Positions 27,482 through 36,305 of a stretch of DNA of 64,000 bases are shown in pieces; position 1 is the stretch's first letter, and each line of letters opens with the position of its first letter. The notes beneath the pieces were generated by a model. The model had not been told where the DNA came from. It worked only from the letters and a program-made list of their open reading frames with translations, and ran no database searches. The position numbers and the translations under genes were made by a program. Location of the stretch: NCBI RefSeq assembly GCF_026410085.1, contig NZ_CP112866.1, positions 2,542,001 through 2,606,000 on the forward strand, written 5' to 3'. This DNA is from Pseudomonas quebecensis. GTDB lineage: Bacteria; Pseudomonadota; Gammaproteobacteria; Pseudomonadales; Pseudomonadaceae.

Positions 27482-29006
27482 GGGCAGCCACCTGATCGCC
27501 ACCGGTGGCGAGGTCGATAATACGTTCCTGGGAAATAGCGTGGCCGGAAGCCCCGCCGACTTCGGCCACCAATTGGCCTTCGCGCATGATCAGCACGCGG
27601 TCGCAGGTGCCGATGATTTCCGGCAGCTCGCTGGAAATCACCACAATGCCCACTCCGGCCAGCGCCAACTGATTGATGATGCGGTAGATCTCGGACTTGG
27701 AACCGATATCCACGCCGCGCGTGGGTTCGTCGAGGATCAGCACATGAGGCTTGACCTCCAGCAGGCGCGCCAGCAATACCTTCTGCTGATTGCCTCCGGA
27801 CAACGCGCCGACATTGACCTTGCCCGACGCCACGCGGATCGACAGCGACTTGATCGCGTCATTCGAGCGTTGCGCGGCGTGCGCCCGGTCAAGAACGCCC
27901 CCGGCACGGGCATCCGGTACACACGCGCAGACGTTAATGTTGTCGGCCACGCTCATGTCCAGGAACAGGCCCTGGGCCTTGCGGTCTTCGGTGAGGTACA
28001 CCACGCCGGCGCGGATCGCATCGGCCGGGGTGCGCAATGCTGTGACGGTCTTGCCCACCACTTCCAGGGTGCCACTGGTGCGCGGATCAGCGGCGAAGAT
28101 CAGCCGCGCCAGCTCAGTGCGCCCTGCCCCCACCAGCCCGGCGATGCCCAGCACTTCACCGGCGTGCAGGTCGAAACTGCACCTTCGCACGCGTTTGCCG
28201 TCGGCCATGTCGCGCACGCGCATGACCACGGCGCCGGGGTCGTACGCGGCGTGGTCCTTTTTGTAGAAGCCCGACAGGTCGCGCCCCACCATCATTTTCA
28301 CCAGCACCTCGGCCGACAGCCCCTCGCGAGTCAATTCGCCGATGTACTGGCCGTCGCGCAGCACCGATACGCGGTCCGACAGCTCGTAGATCTCGGCCAT
28401 GCGGTGGCTGATGTAGATAATCGCCAGGCCCTGGCCGCGCAAGTGTTTGATCAGCGCGAACAGGCGATCAGTCTCGCGGGACGACAGCGGCGTGGTGGGT
28501 TCGTCCATCACCAGGATCTTGGCGTGGGCATGCAAGGCGCGGGCGATTTCCACTAGTTGGCGCTCGGCGATCGACAGGCTGCTGACCCGTGTGGCCGGAG
28601 TGAACTCGGCGCCCAGGCGTTGCAGCACCTCGACGCAGCCGTCCTGCATGCCTTTGCGATCGATGGTCCAGCCACGCCGCAGTTCGCGGCCCAGGTAAAT
28701 ATTCTCGGCCACGCTCAGGTTCGGGCACAGGCTCAGTTCCTGGTAGATCACGGCGATGCCGAGGGCTTTGGCGGTAGCGGGTGTAAAGGTCGCGACGGGC
28801 TGGCCGCCAATGCGGATTTCTCCGCCGGGGTCGGCCTGGTAAGCGCCGGAGAGGATTTTCATCAGGGTGGATTTGCCGGCGCCGTTTTCCCCCATCAACG
28901 CGTGGATTTCGCCGGGGTAAACCTTCAGGCCGACATTCTTGAGCACGCGCAGACCATTGAAGGTCTTGCTGATGCCCTGCATCTCAAGCAAGGGTTCGAG
29001 GCTCAT
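27474..29006 (-). CDS. Sugar ABC transporter ATP-binding protein (RbsA/XylG-like, two ABC domains)
   Basis: 510 residues with two fused nucleotide-binding domains. The first has Walker [10 protein letters not shown], a signature-like [13 protein letters not shown] and Walker [12 protein letters not shown]. The second has the degenerate Walker A of this family ([10 protein letters not shown]), signature [13 protein letters not shown] and [13 protein letters not shown]. It powers import of the sugar. AGGAGCT precedes the ATG at 29006. First gene of the unit; about 240 nt of promoter region with two palindromes lie upstream. Confidence 0.94.
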   Translation of the reverse strand: MSLEPLLEMQGISKTFNGLRVLKNVGLKVYPGEIHALMGENGAGKSTLMKILSGAYQADPGGEIRIGGQPVATFTPATAKALGIAVIYQELSLCPNLSVAENIYLGRELRRGWTIDRKGMQDGCVEVLQRLGAEFTPATRVSSLSIAERQLVEIARALHAHAKILVMDEPTTPLSSRETDRLFALIKHLRGQGLAIIYISHRMAEIYELSDRVSVLRDGQYIGELTREGLSAEVLVKMMVGRDLSGFYKKDHAAYDPGAVVMRVRDMADGKRVRRCSFDLHAGEVLGIAGLVGAGRTELARLIFAADPRTSGTLEVVGKTVTALRTPADAIRAGVVYLTEDRKAQGLFLDMSVADNINVCACVPDARAGGVLDRAHAAQRSNDAIKSLSIRVASGKVNVGALSGGNQQKVLLARLLEVKPHVLILDEPTRGVDIGSKSEIYRIINQLALAGVGIVVISSELPEIIGTCDRVLIMREGQLVAEVGGASGHAISQERIIDLATGGDQVAAHG

Positions 29007-29094
29007 GGCTGAGCTCCTGGTTTTATTATTTTTGTCGTTCAGCCCTTTTGAATCGGAGCCGATTGCCACCGACTCTAATCAGATACATTTGCTT

Positions 29095-29110
29095 ACGCAA
29101 GCGCTTGCGT
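29095..29110. promoter_or_regulatory. LacI-type operator 1 of the pentose unit
   Basis: ACGCAAGCGCTTGCGT is a perfect 16-bp palindrome with the central CG pair that LacI/GalR repressors recognise. It lies about 90 nt upstream of the ABC ATPase start, in a unit that encodes its own LacI regulator. Confidence 0.8.
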
Positions 29111-29129
29111 CGTCCATTTATCGCTGGGT

Positions 29130-29139
29130 GAAACGTTTC
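29130..29139. promoter_or_regulatory. LacI-type operator 2 of the pentose unit
   Basis: GAAACGTTTC is a 10-bp palindrome centred on CG, with GTG/CAC flanks at slightly uneven spacing (29128-29144). It is about 32 bp, near three helical turns, from operator 1, suited to cooperative binding. Confidence 0.55.
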
Positions 29140-29246
29140 TTCACCGCAACAATCACTTAGATCTCGAATTTATTCAACGCCGAGCGCGGTGAGCGTGGCC
29201 AGGTAACTCGCTCGCTGGCCACTTGCAGATTGCTCACCTTGCGCGG

Positions 29247-30047
29247 TTACTGAGCGTTCGCCTTCGCCGCATCGTTGATGATCGCCACCACTCGCGCCGG
29301 GTTGGAGACCATCACCACGTGGGAGGCGCCCTTGATCTCGACGGTTTCCTTCGAGCCCGCGCGGTTGGCCATGAAAGTGAGCGCAGCCTCGGGAATGTTT
29401 TTGTCCGCCGAGCCGTAGATGAAATAGGACGGCACGGTCTTCCAGGCCGGGTCACCCGACGGTTCTTTCAGCGCAGCCTCGGTGATCGGACGTTGCCCGG
29501 TCGCCATCAGCTGAGCTTCGCGCGGCGACACATCGGCGGCGAACTGGCTGTTGAATTTGTCTTGCTGAATATACAGGTCGGTCACGCCGTCCTTGGATAC
29601 CACCGGCTTGTCCAGGGTCGGGCCGAGGGTGCCGCCTGGGTAACGGCCGGACAGTTCAAAGGCTGTCTCGCCCTTCTCCGGGGCGAAGGCGGCGACGTAT
29701 ACCAGGGCCTTGACCTTGTTGCTGCCGTGCACGGCATTGGAGATTACCGAACCGCCATAGGAGTGCCCCACCAGGATGACCGGCCCTTGAGTATGTTCAA
29801 CGATATCGGCGACATAGTCCGAATCGGTCTTCACACTGCGCAGTGGGTTGGCCACGGCGATGACCGGATAGCCTTCGGCCTTGAGCCCGGCGATCACGCC
29901 ATTCCAGCTGGAGGCGTCGGCGAAAGCGCCGTGCACCAGGACCACGGTGGCTTTCTGCGGGGCGGCGAAGCCTGCAGTGGCTACACCCAATGTCAGTGCG
30001 CCAGAGAACAGGGCGGCGGCAACGCGGGAGAACGTGAAGAGTTTCAT
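29247..30047 (-). CDS. Secreted alpha/beta hydrolase
   Basis: 266 residues. The signal peptide ends TAGFAAP. A salicylate/methyl-ester hydrolase-like alpha/beta fold follows: VVLVHGAFADASSW (oxyanion loop), nucleophile Ser in GHSYGG, Asp in YGSADKNIP and His in KGASHVVM. AAAGGAG precedes the ATG. Divergent from an AraC regulator, which probably controls it. Substrate unknown; related proteins are esterases or are annotated as haloperoxidase-like hydrolases. Confidence 0.92.
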   Translation of the reverse strand: MKLFTFSRVAAALFSGALTLGVATAGFAAPQKATVVLVHGAFADASSWNGVIAGLKAEGYPVIAVANPLRSVKTDSDYVADIVEHTQGPVILVGHSYGGSVISNAVHGSNKVKALVYVAAFAPEKGETAFELSGRYPGGTLGPTLDKPVVSKDGVTDLYIQQDKFNSQFAADVSPREAQLMATGQRPITEAALKEPSGDPAWKTVPSYFIYGSADKNIPEAALTFMANRAGSKETVEIKGASHVVMVSNPARVVAIINDAAKANAQ

Positions 30048-30189
30048 GGCTATTTGCTCCTTTAGGGATGGCGCTCAAGGCGTTGAACGTGAGGCCATGA
30101 TGCCCGAAGGAATTTTACAAACGGAGGCTAATAGTCGACGATATCGTGCAGATCGTCTAAAGGCATTCTTCCACTTCGTCAGGTGACCC

Positions 30190-31041
30190 ATGGATCGTTT
30201 ATCCACCTTGCTCGTTCACTTCGGCATCGGCGCCGATACCTTTCATAGCGGGCCACTGCTTGATGCCTTGGAAGGCACGCAGGCACACCAACGCGGACGG
30301 GTTTACCTGCTCAAGGAAGGCCGGGCCTGCCTGGAAATGCCCGCCGGTGTACAGCGTGTGGACGAGCCAAGCCTGATCCTGATACCACGGGCCCTGCCCC
30401 ATCGGCTGGTGGCTACCAAAGCGGACCGCGCCGAGGTGGTGGCCGCTTCGCTGCGTTTCGATGGTGGGCTGGACAACCCGTTGTCGGTTGCGCTGACCGA
30501 TTCGATCAGCATGCCCCTCAAGGACATCCCGATGATTGCCGGCACACTCGACTGGCTGTTCAGCGAAGCCTTCGCCGAACACTGCGGACGCGAGGCCGTA
30601 ATGAACCGCCTGTTCGAGCTGATGGTGATCCAGTTCCTGCGCCACATGATGGCCTATCACAGCATGACCACCGGAATGATGTCGGGGCTGGCCGACCTGC
30701 GCCTGGCACGGGCGATGACGCTGCTGCACAACCACCCGGAACGTGCATGGACCGTGCAGGAAATGGCGGTGCAATCGAATATGTCACGCGCCAGTTTCGC
30801 TGCGCATTTTCATAAAGTGGTGGGCCAGACGCCTGCCGATTATGTGCTGAGCTGGCGTGTGAGCCTGGCCCAGAAGCGCCTGCGCGAGGGGCGCCCCATT
30901 GCGCTGATCGCCGATGAAGTCGGCTATGAAAGCCCCTCGGCGTTGGCCCGTGCGTTCCGGCGCAAGATCGGCACCAGCCCGCGCGAATGGCAACAGCAGC
31001 ACCTGCAGGGTCCGGAGCAGCCCGCCGTAACGCCCGGATAA
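30190..31041 (+). CDS. AraC-family transcriptional regulator with cupin sensor
   Basis: 283 residues. The N-terminal AraC_binding/cupin_6 barrel has YLLKEGRACLEM and PHRLVATKADRAEVVAASLRF. The C-terminal double helix-turn-helix has WTVQEMAVQSNMSRASFAAHFHKVVGQTP and IALIADEVGYESPSALARAFRRKIGTSP, separated here only for description. It is divergent from the secreted hydrolase gene. In the shared region GACGAT (30137-30142) and ATCGTC (30152-30157) form a small dyad that could be its site. Effector unknown. Confidence 0.92.
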   Translation: MDRLSTLLVHFGIGADTFHSGPLLDALEGTQAHQRGRVYLLKEGRACLEMPAGVQRVDEPSLILIPRALPHRLVATKADRAEVVAASLRFDGGLDNPLSVALTDSISMPLKDIPMIAGTLDWLFSEAFAEHCGREAVMNRLFELMVIQFLRHMMAYHSMTTGMMSGLADLRLARAMTLLHNHPERAWTVQEMAVQSNMSRASFAAHFHKVVGQTPADYVLSWRVSLAQKRLREGRPIALIADEVGYESPSALARAFRRKIGTSPREWQQQHLQGPEQPAVTPG

Positions 31042-31126
31042 CGTATCGGGGCCTGGGCCAACCAGTTTGAACCAGTACCGAGCCAGGGTCCTCCAACCTG
31101 GATAGACCACGGCCCGGTACACACTG

Positions 31127-32473
31127 ATGACGTTTATTTTATGGATGGCCGTATTGGGTGCAGTGTTACTGACCCTTGCCCTCACCTCTTCCTACCTGCG
31201 CTGGATGCCGGTCACGACTTCGGCGGTATGCCTGTTGCTGGGGATCGCCATCGGCCCATTGGGCATCGACCTGCTGGACCTGGATATCAAAGGCTCTGCG
31301 CGCTGGATGGAGCACCTGACCGAAGTCGCGGTGCTGTTCTCTCTGTTCGTCAGCGGCCTGAAGCTGCGCCTGCCGCTCAAGCATCGCACCTGGCGCGTTG
31401 CCTTTGGCATGGCGGGTCCGGTGATGCTGCTGACTATCCTCGGCGTGTGCCTGGGGCTGCATTATCTGTTCGATCTGTCCTGGGGCGTGTCGCTGCTGGT
31501 GGGCGCTATTCTTGCGCCGACCGATCCGGTATTGGCGGGGCTGGTCCAGGTGAACGATGCACAGGACTATGACGCGCTGCGCTTTGGCCTGTCCGGCGAG
31601 GCGGGTTTGAACGATGGCACGGCGTTTCCGTTTGTGATCTTCGCGCTGCTGTTCATGCAGCACGGCGGGTTTGAAGGCGACTGGCTCGGCGGCTGGCTGA
31701 TGAAGAATTTGCTGTGGGCCGTGCCGAGCGGGTTGCTGATCGGCTATTGGATGGGCCGGGGCATCGGCCGCGTGACCCTGTGGCTGCGTATCACCCATTC
31801 AGACAGCACACTTTCACCCAACGACTACCTGACGCTGGCGCTGATTGCCTTGGCGTACGTGGCGGCCGAGGCCGTCGGTGGCTACGGTTTCCTGTCGGTA
31901 TTCGCGGCGGGGCTGGGCCTGCGCCAGGCTGAATTCAGGTCCACGGGCAATTCATCGACGCCCTCGGAACACCTGGCTCTGCCGGTGGTGGGCCATCTGG
32001 AAGTGGAGCCTGAGCGGGCCCTGCAGGGCGACGTCACGGAGCTTGAGGAAACGCAGATCGCCGCCGGGGTGATGATGGGCGACATGCTGTCCTTCGGAAG
32101 CCTGGTGGAACGTTCGATGGAAGTCTTTCTGGTGACCTTGCTCGGGATCGTGCTGATCAGTCACTGGGATTGGCGCGCACTGCCGGTGGCGGCGCTGCTG
32201 TTCTGTGTGGTGCGGCCACTGAGCGTACTGGCGATGCCGTGGGGCCGGCTGATCGATGTGCGCCAGCGAGGCCTGATGGGCTGGTTCGGGATCCGCGGGA
32301 TCGGCAGTATTTACTACCTGTTCTATGCGCTCAACCATGGGTTGGTGGGTACGAGCAGCGCGGTGGCGGTAAACCTGACAGTCTCGGTCATTGCATTGAG
32401 CATCGTGGTTCATGGGCTGAGTACCCAGCCCATGCTGGCCTGGTATGAACGAAAAAACCCTGCGCGGGCTTAA
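31127..32473 (+). CDS. CPA1-family cation:proton antiporter
   Basis: 448 residues, about 12 membrane helices, Na+/H+ exchanger family. ILAPTDPVLAG and GLSGEAGLNDGTAFPF are the ion-binding motifs of NhaP/CPA1 antiporters, with acidic residues in the transport site. It exports sodium or potassium in exchange for protons across the inner membrane. A cytoplasmic insertion (about residues 265-310) separates the last helices. Its TAA overlaps the stop of a tiny convergent gene. Confidence 0.92.
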   Translation: MTFILWMAVLGAVLLTLALTSSYLRWMPVTTSAVCLLLGIAIGPLGIDLLDLDIKGSARWMEHLTEVAVLFSLFVSGLKLRLPLKHRTWRVAFGMAGPVMLLTILGVCLGLHYLFDLSWGVSLLVGAILAPTDPVLAGLVQVNDAQDYDALRFGLSGEAGLNDGTAFPFVIFALLFMQHGGFEGDWLGGWLMKNLLWAVPSGLLIGYWMGRGIGRVTLWLRITHSDSTLSPNDYLTLALIALAYVAAEAVGGYGFLSVFAAGLGLRQAEFRSTGNSSTPSEHLALPVVGHLEVEPERALQGDVTELEETQIAAGVMMGDMLSFGSLVERSMEVFLVTLLGIVLISHWDWRALPVAALLFCVVRPLSVLAMPWGRLIDVRQRGLMGWFGIRGIGSIYYLFYALNHGLVGTSSAVAVNLTVSVIALSIVVHGLSTQPMLAWYERKNPARA

Positions 32474-32613
32474 GGCGCAGGGTCCGTCAGTTCGGTGTTG
32501 CCGACGTCGGCGGCATCGTCCAGATCGTTCAAAGGCACCTCGGCATCGTCCATCAGTGAGCCGGGATCTTCATTGCCTGGATCGTTGAGTTCTTCTTCCA
32601 GTTCTTTTGACAT
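32470..32613 (-). CDS. Very small acidic protein (47 aa)
   Basis: Begins MSKELEEELNDPGNEDPG and ends TELTDPAP. Asp and Glu dominate; there is almost no aromatic residue, so it is probably disordered. A textbook AAAGGAGA site lies 6-7 nt before the ATG at 32613, the best evidence that this is a real gene. The stop shares bases with the antiporter stop on the other strand. It follows another acidic small gene by 11 nt. No family recognised. Confidence 0.7.
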   Translation of the reverse strand: MSKELEEELNDPGNEDPGSLMDDAEVPLNDLDDAADVGNTELTDPAP

Positions 32614-32624
32614 GACTGTCTCCT

Positions 32625-32837
32625 TTAGCCGCCCTGAGTATCGATATCGGCGTCGGTGTCGGGCTTGTGCTCAGGTTCCGGCTTGAAGTCGGGGCTGAAG
32701 TCGTTGTCCCTGGCCTTCGGATCGGTGGGAGCATCGGTGTCTTTGGGCGCGTCGGCACCCGTGGCCGGGGCGGGTTCGCCACCGTCGATGGCGGGATCGT
32801 TACGGCCGCTGACTTGGGGATCGTTGCTGTCACTCAT
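32625..32837 (-). CDS. Small acidic, Pro/Asp-rich protein (70 aa)
   Basis: Low-complexity sequence rich in Asp, Pro and Ala (MSDSNDPQVSGRND..., with TDPKARDNDFSPDFKPEPE). No hydrophobic core or signal. GAGGTGAG precedes the ATG. With the 47-residue gene 11 nt downstream it forms a two-gene unit of disordered, acidic peptides. A stress or osmotic role is imaginable, but nothing shows it. Confidence 0.7.
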   Translation of the reverse strand: MSDSNDPQVSGRNDPAIDGGEPAPATGADAPKDTDAPTDPKARDNDFSPDFKPEPEHKPDTDADIDTQGG

Positions 32838-32919
32838 GGCTCACCTCTTCGCAGTTATCAGGAAAATCACGTGCTGTGTAAAGCTAAGGTTCCGTGAGCG
32901 GCGTTGAAGTTCAAATTGC

Positions 32920-33465
32920 TTACGAGCCAGGGTTATCCACTTGGATGTAGAACGCATAGGCCCCCAGCAGAATCCAGAACACCATGAAAATCCACGGTGT
33001 CCGCACGGAAAACAGCAGGGATTTGCGATAGCCCTTATGGGAAGACTCGCGCTCGGAAAACAGCGGCGACTCGTCATAGGCCAGGCCCATTACCGGCTCG
33101 CTGTGCAGCAATTGGCTCTGCTTGAAGTGCCAGTGATCGATGATGTCGTACGCGGCGCGAATGCCTGGCCAGGCATTGAGCGAGCTGAGGATGCCCAGCA
33201 GTGCCAGGAACAGCGGCACGATCAGGGTGAACAGCTTGCCCCACTCGGGGTTGAGATTGCCCATGCCGGACACGAAGGCGATGACCAGGAACGATTGGGC
33301 GGTGAGGTAGGCGTCGGTACGGTTGGCCAGGATGGACGTTTCGTACTGGATCTCGCGACGGTAGAAGTCCAGGCGGTCTTTGGGCGAGCCGAAGATCTTG
33401 GCGTTGTGTTCGCTGTGGTCGGTCAACGCCGTTTCCGGGGTATCGGGGGAGATAATTCTGGGCAC
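32920..33465 (-). CDS. Membrane protein of unknown function
   Basis: 181 residues. After a charged N-terminus (RLDFYRREIQYETSILANRTDAYL) there are two hydrophobic helices (AQSFLVIAFVSGMGNL and LFTLIVPLFLALLGILSSL), a loop, and a C-terminal helix (TPWIFMVFWILLGAYAFYI). The layout resembles SLATT-like or RipA-like membrane proteins, but the match is weak. Located between the small acidic genes and a gene-free, G-rich region. Confidence 0.78.
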   Translation of the reverse strand: MPRIISPDTPETALTDHSEHNAKIFGSPKDRLDFYRREIQYETSILANRTDAYLTAQSFLVIAFVSGMGNLNPEWGKLFTLIVPLFLALLGILSSLNAWPGIRAAYDIIDHWHFKQSQLLHSEPVMGLAYDESPLFSERESSHKGYRKSLLFSVRTPWIFMVFWILLGAYAFYIQVDNPGS

Positions 33466-33859
33466 GGGGGTGGTCCACGGGGTGTATAGGCCTAGTTAGA
33501 CGAAAGGGGTGGGTAGGGAGTTCAAGTTTGTTGTGCACTGGAGTGGTGCGCGTTTTTTTCGGGTGAGTCGGCTTGCACCGAGTTGGGGTGTGGGTGGGTG
33601 GATGGGGGGCTTCGACGCGATCAAGCTCGCTCACTACGGGGCGGGCGGCAGGCGGACAGAGAGGTTTCGGCACAGGCATTGCTTTATGGATTCATCTGTT
33701 TGCAAACAGGAGCATTGGTAACTACCCCACCCAGAGCCTACATCCTCGGAAAGTAAGGTCCAGGCCCGCTGCCGCTGTACGCCACGGGCTCATAAAAACA
33801 TGCGTTTTTTAAAACGGCAGTGCCGCTTGCTTAGCCACGGGCACTGACAAGGTACTGGA
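33466..33859. other. 394-nt gene-free region, G-rich on the plus strand
   Basis: No gene seen. Nontypical composition: long G- and T-rich stretches on the plus strand (33505-33620), with a textbook G-quadruplex pattern at 33585-33609 and a three-run G tract at 33506-33518. The right part (33700-33859) must hold the promoter of the ATP-grasp gene. Confidence 0.6.
33585..33609 (+). other. Putative G-quadruplex motif
   Basis: Four runs of three or more G (GGGG, GGG, GGG, GGGGGG) with loops of 3, 1 and 5 nt on the plus strand. This fits the standard G3+N1-7 rule. It lies upstream of the minus-strand membrane-protein gene and about 250 nt before the ATP-grasp gene. Confidence 0.6.
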
Positions 33860-35269
33860 ATGGCTCGATCTTTCTTTGATGAAATGAATGATGCAAACGG
33901 CGTGTGCCGTGCGCACTATCAGGATTTCTCCCGCTGGCTGGCCAATACGCCGCCGGAACTGCTGGCCCAGCGTCGTCGCGAAGCCGATCTGCTGTTTCAC
34001 CGCGCCGGGATCACGTTCACTCTGTACGGCGATGAGCAGGACACCGAGCGCCTGATCCCCTTCGACATCATCCCCCGCAGCATTCCCGCGGTTGAGTGGA
34101 GCATGATCGAACGCGGGTGTATCCAGCGCGTCAACGCGCTGAACCTGTTTCTCGCCGATATCTACCACGATCAGCGCATCATCAAGGCCGGTATTATTCC
34201 GGCGGATCAGGTACTGGGCAACGAGGGTTACCAGAAGGCGATGGTCGGCCTGGACCTGCACCGCGATATCTACTCGCACATCTCCGGTGTCGACCTGGTT
34301 CGCGATGGCGATGGCACTTATTACGTGCTGGAAGACAACCTGCGCACGCCCAGCGGCGTGAGCTACATGCTCGAAGACCGCAAGATGATGATGCGGTTGT
34401 TCCCGGAAGTGTTCGCCAGGCAACGTATCGCCCCGGTGGATCATTACCCCAACCTTTTGCTCAAGACCCTCAAGAGTTCCAGCCGCCTGGACAACCCCAA
34501 CGTGGTGGTGCTCACCCCTGGCCGCTTCAACAGCGCGTTTTTCGAACATGCCTTTCTCGCGCGGGAAATGGGGGTTGAGCTGGTAGAAGGCGCCGACTTG
34601 TTCGTGCATGGCCTCAAGGTGTTCATGCGCACCACCGACGGGCCCAAGGCTGTCGACGTGATCTACCGACGCATCGACGATGCGTTCCTCGACCCGCAGG
34701 CGTTCAACCCCGAATCAATGCTCGGCGTACCTGGCCTGGTTGCGGCCTATTGCGCCGGTAATGTGGTGCTCGCCAATGCTATCGGTACCGGCGTTGCCGA
34801 TGACAAGTCTATCTACCCGTATGTGCCCGACATGATCCGTTTTTACCTGGAAGAAGAACCGGTGCTGCAGAACGTGCCGACCTTTCAGTGCCGCAAACCG
34901 GCGGAGCTGTCCCACGTGCTGGCCAACCTTGAGCAACTGGTGGTCAAGGAGACCCAGGGCTCCGGCGGCTACGGCATGCTGGTCGGCCCGGCGTCCACCG
35001 CTGCTGAGATCGAGGATTTCCGCCAGCGCATCAAGGCTCGCCCGCATGCTTACATCGCCCAACCGACCCTGAGCCTGTCGACCTGCCCGACCTTTGTCGA
35101 AAATGGCATCGCTCCCAGGCATATCGACCTGCGGCCGTTCGTGCTGTCCGGCAAGGAGACTCGCCTGGTGCCGGGCGGGCTTACCCGCGTCGCCCTCAAG
35201 GAAGGTTCGTTGATCGTCAACTCGTCGCAAGGCGGCGGAACCAAGGACACCTGGGTGGTGGAGGGCTGA
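33860..35269 (+). CDS. Circularly permuted ATP-grasp protein
   Basis: 469 residues of the CP_ATP-grasp_1 family (COG2308). The N-terminal part has ITFTLYGDEQDTERLIPFDIIPR and GVDLVRDGDGTYYVLEDNLRTPSG; the ATP-binding core contains VVKETQGSGGYGML and HIDLRPFVL. It probably ligates an amine or amino acid to a carboxylate; the family is linked by genome context to peptide-like modification together with alpha-E proteins and transglutaminases. The alpha-E partner follows after 3 nt. No transglutaminase-like gene is next to them. Confidence 0.92.
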   Translation: MARSFFDEMNDANGVCRAHYQDFSRWLANTPPELLAQRRREADLLFHRAGITFTLYGDEQDTERLIPFDIIPRSIPAVEWSMIERGCIQRVNALNLFLADIYHDQRIIKAGIIPADQVLGNEGYQKAMVGLDLHRDIYSHISGVDLVRDGDGTYYVLEDNLRTPSGVSYMLEDRKMMMRLFPEVFARQRIAPVDHYPNLLLKTLKSSSRLDNPNVVVLTPGRFNSAFFEHAFLAREMGVELVEGADLFVHGLKVFMRTTDGPKAVDVIYRRIDDAFLDPQAFNPESMLGVPGLVAAYCAGNVVLANAIGTGVADDKSIYPYVPDMIRFYLEEEPVLQNVPTFQCRKPAELSHVLANLEQLVVKETQGSGGYGMLVGPASTAAEIEDFRQRIKARPHAYIAQPTLSLSTCPTFVENGIAPRHIDLRPFVLSGKETRLVPGGLTRVALKEGSLIVNSSQGGGTKDTWVVEG

Positions 35270-35272
35270 ATC

Positions 35273-36223
35273 ATGTTAAGTAGAACCGCCGCAGACCTGT
35301 ACTGGATGTCGCGCTACCTGGAGCGCGCCGAGAACCTGGCGCGCATGCTCGAAGTCAGTTATTCGCTGTCATTGATGCCCCAGGCCGGGCGCAGCGACGG
35401 CCTGGACGAACTGGCCATGTCGTTGCTCAGCAGCGGCACGCTGGACAGCTATCTGGAACGCCACACTCAACTGGATGCCGAACGCATGCTGCACTTCTTC
35501 GCGCTCGACGAGGAAAACCCGGCCAGCATCTACAACTGCCTGCGGGCCGCGCGCGGCAATGCCCATGCGGTACGCGGGCGTATCACTGCCGACATGTGGG
35601 AAAACCTCAACGCCACCTGGCTGGAAATGCGCAGCATCGCCGCCGGCGGCCTGGCCCGACACGGCATCAGCCATTTCTGTGACTGGGTCAAGCAGCGTTC
35701 GCACCTGTTTCGCGGCGCAACCTCAGGCACCATCATGCGCAACGACGCCTATCGTTTCATTCGCCTGGGCACCTTTGTCGAGCGCGCAGACAACACGTTG
35801 CGCCTGCTGGATGCGCGCTATGAGATGTTTGGCGAAGAGTCCGAAGAGGTCAGCGATCTGTCGGCGCGCGGGTACTACCAGTGGAGCGCCCTGCTCCGTG
35901 CGTTGTCGTCTTTTGAGGCGTACACGCAGCTGTACCCCAATGCGCTGAATGCCCGCTCGGTCTCGGAGTTGCTGTTGTTACGCAGCGACGTACCGCGTTC
36001 GTTGCACGCCTGCATCGAGGAACTGAGCCAGATCCTGGCGGACCTGCCAGGCAGCTACGGGCGCACGGCGCAACGGCTGGCGGCGGAGTTTGAGGCGCGG
36101 CTGCGCTACACCGGGATCGACGAAATTCTTGAGGACGGCCTGCACAGCAGGTTGACGGATTTCATCGAAACCGTGCGCGAATTGGCGCGGGCAATCCACC
36201 GTTCGTACCTTGAAGTGGTGTGA
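35273..36223 (+). CDS. Alpha-E domain protein (DUF403)
   Basis: 316 residues, all-helical. MLSRTAADLYWMSRYLERAE is the family's N-terminal signature; E-R-rich helices follow (LGTFVERADNTLRLLDARY). GGAGGG precedes the ATG. Always found beside the permuted ATP-grasp protein, with which it is believed to act, though the substrate is unknown. The gene ends in a nested hairpin region (36221-36262). Confidence 0.92.
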   Translation: MLSRTAADLYWMSRYLERAENLARMLEVSYSLSLMPQAGRSDGLDELAMSLLSSGTLDSYLERHTQLDAERMLHFFALDEENPASIYNCLRAARGNAHAVRGRITADMWENLNATWLEMRSIAAGGLARHGISHFCDWVKQRSHLFRGATSGTIMRNDAYRFIRLGTFVERADNTLRLLDARYEMFGEESEEVSDLSARGYYQWSALLRALSSFEAYTQLYPNALNARSVSELLLLRSDVPRSLHACIEELSQILADLPGSYGRTAQRLAAEFEARLRYTGIDEILEDGLHSRLTDFIETVRELARAIHRSYLEVV

Positions 36224-36262
36224 TCACGCAGGGGTTCGCTCGCGATAATGGCGAGGTGATCA
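36221..36262. repeat. Nested inverted repeat after the alpha-E gene
   Basis: Outer arms TGATCAC (36221-36227) and GTGATCA (36256-36262) enclose an inner hairpin CTCGC-GATAATG-GCGAG (36239-36255). The sequence around CTCGCGATAATGGCG resembles dispersed intergenic repeats of fluorescent pseudomonads. It overlaps the alpha-E stop codon and may act as terminator between convergent genes. Confidence 0.5.
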
Positions 36263-36305
36263 GTGCATCAGGTGCTTGAACGCGGCGCTGTCGTTGGAGG
36301 TGTTC

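Noticed and set aside
29223..30065. Plus-strand frame opposite the secreted hydrolase
   Set aside because: The minus strand holds a hydrolase with signal peptide, nucleophile, Asp and His in the right order.
32470..32837. Toxin-antitoxin pair
   Set aside because: Both products are acidic and disordered; neither resembles a known toxin fold.
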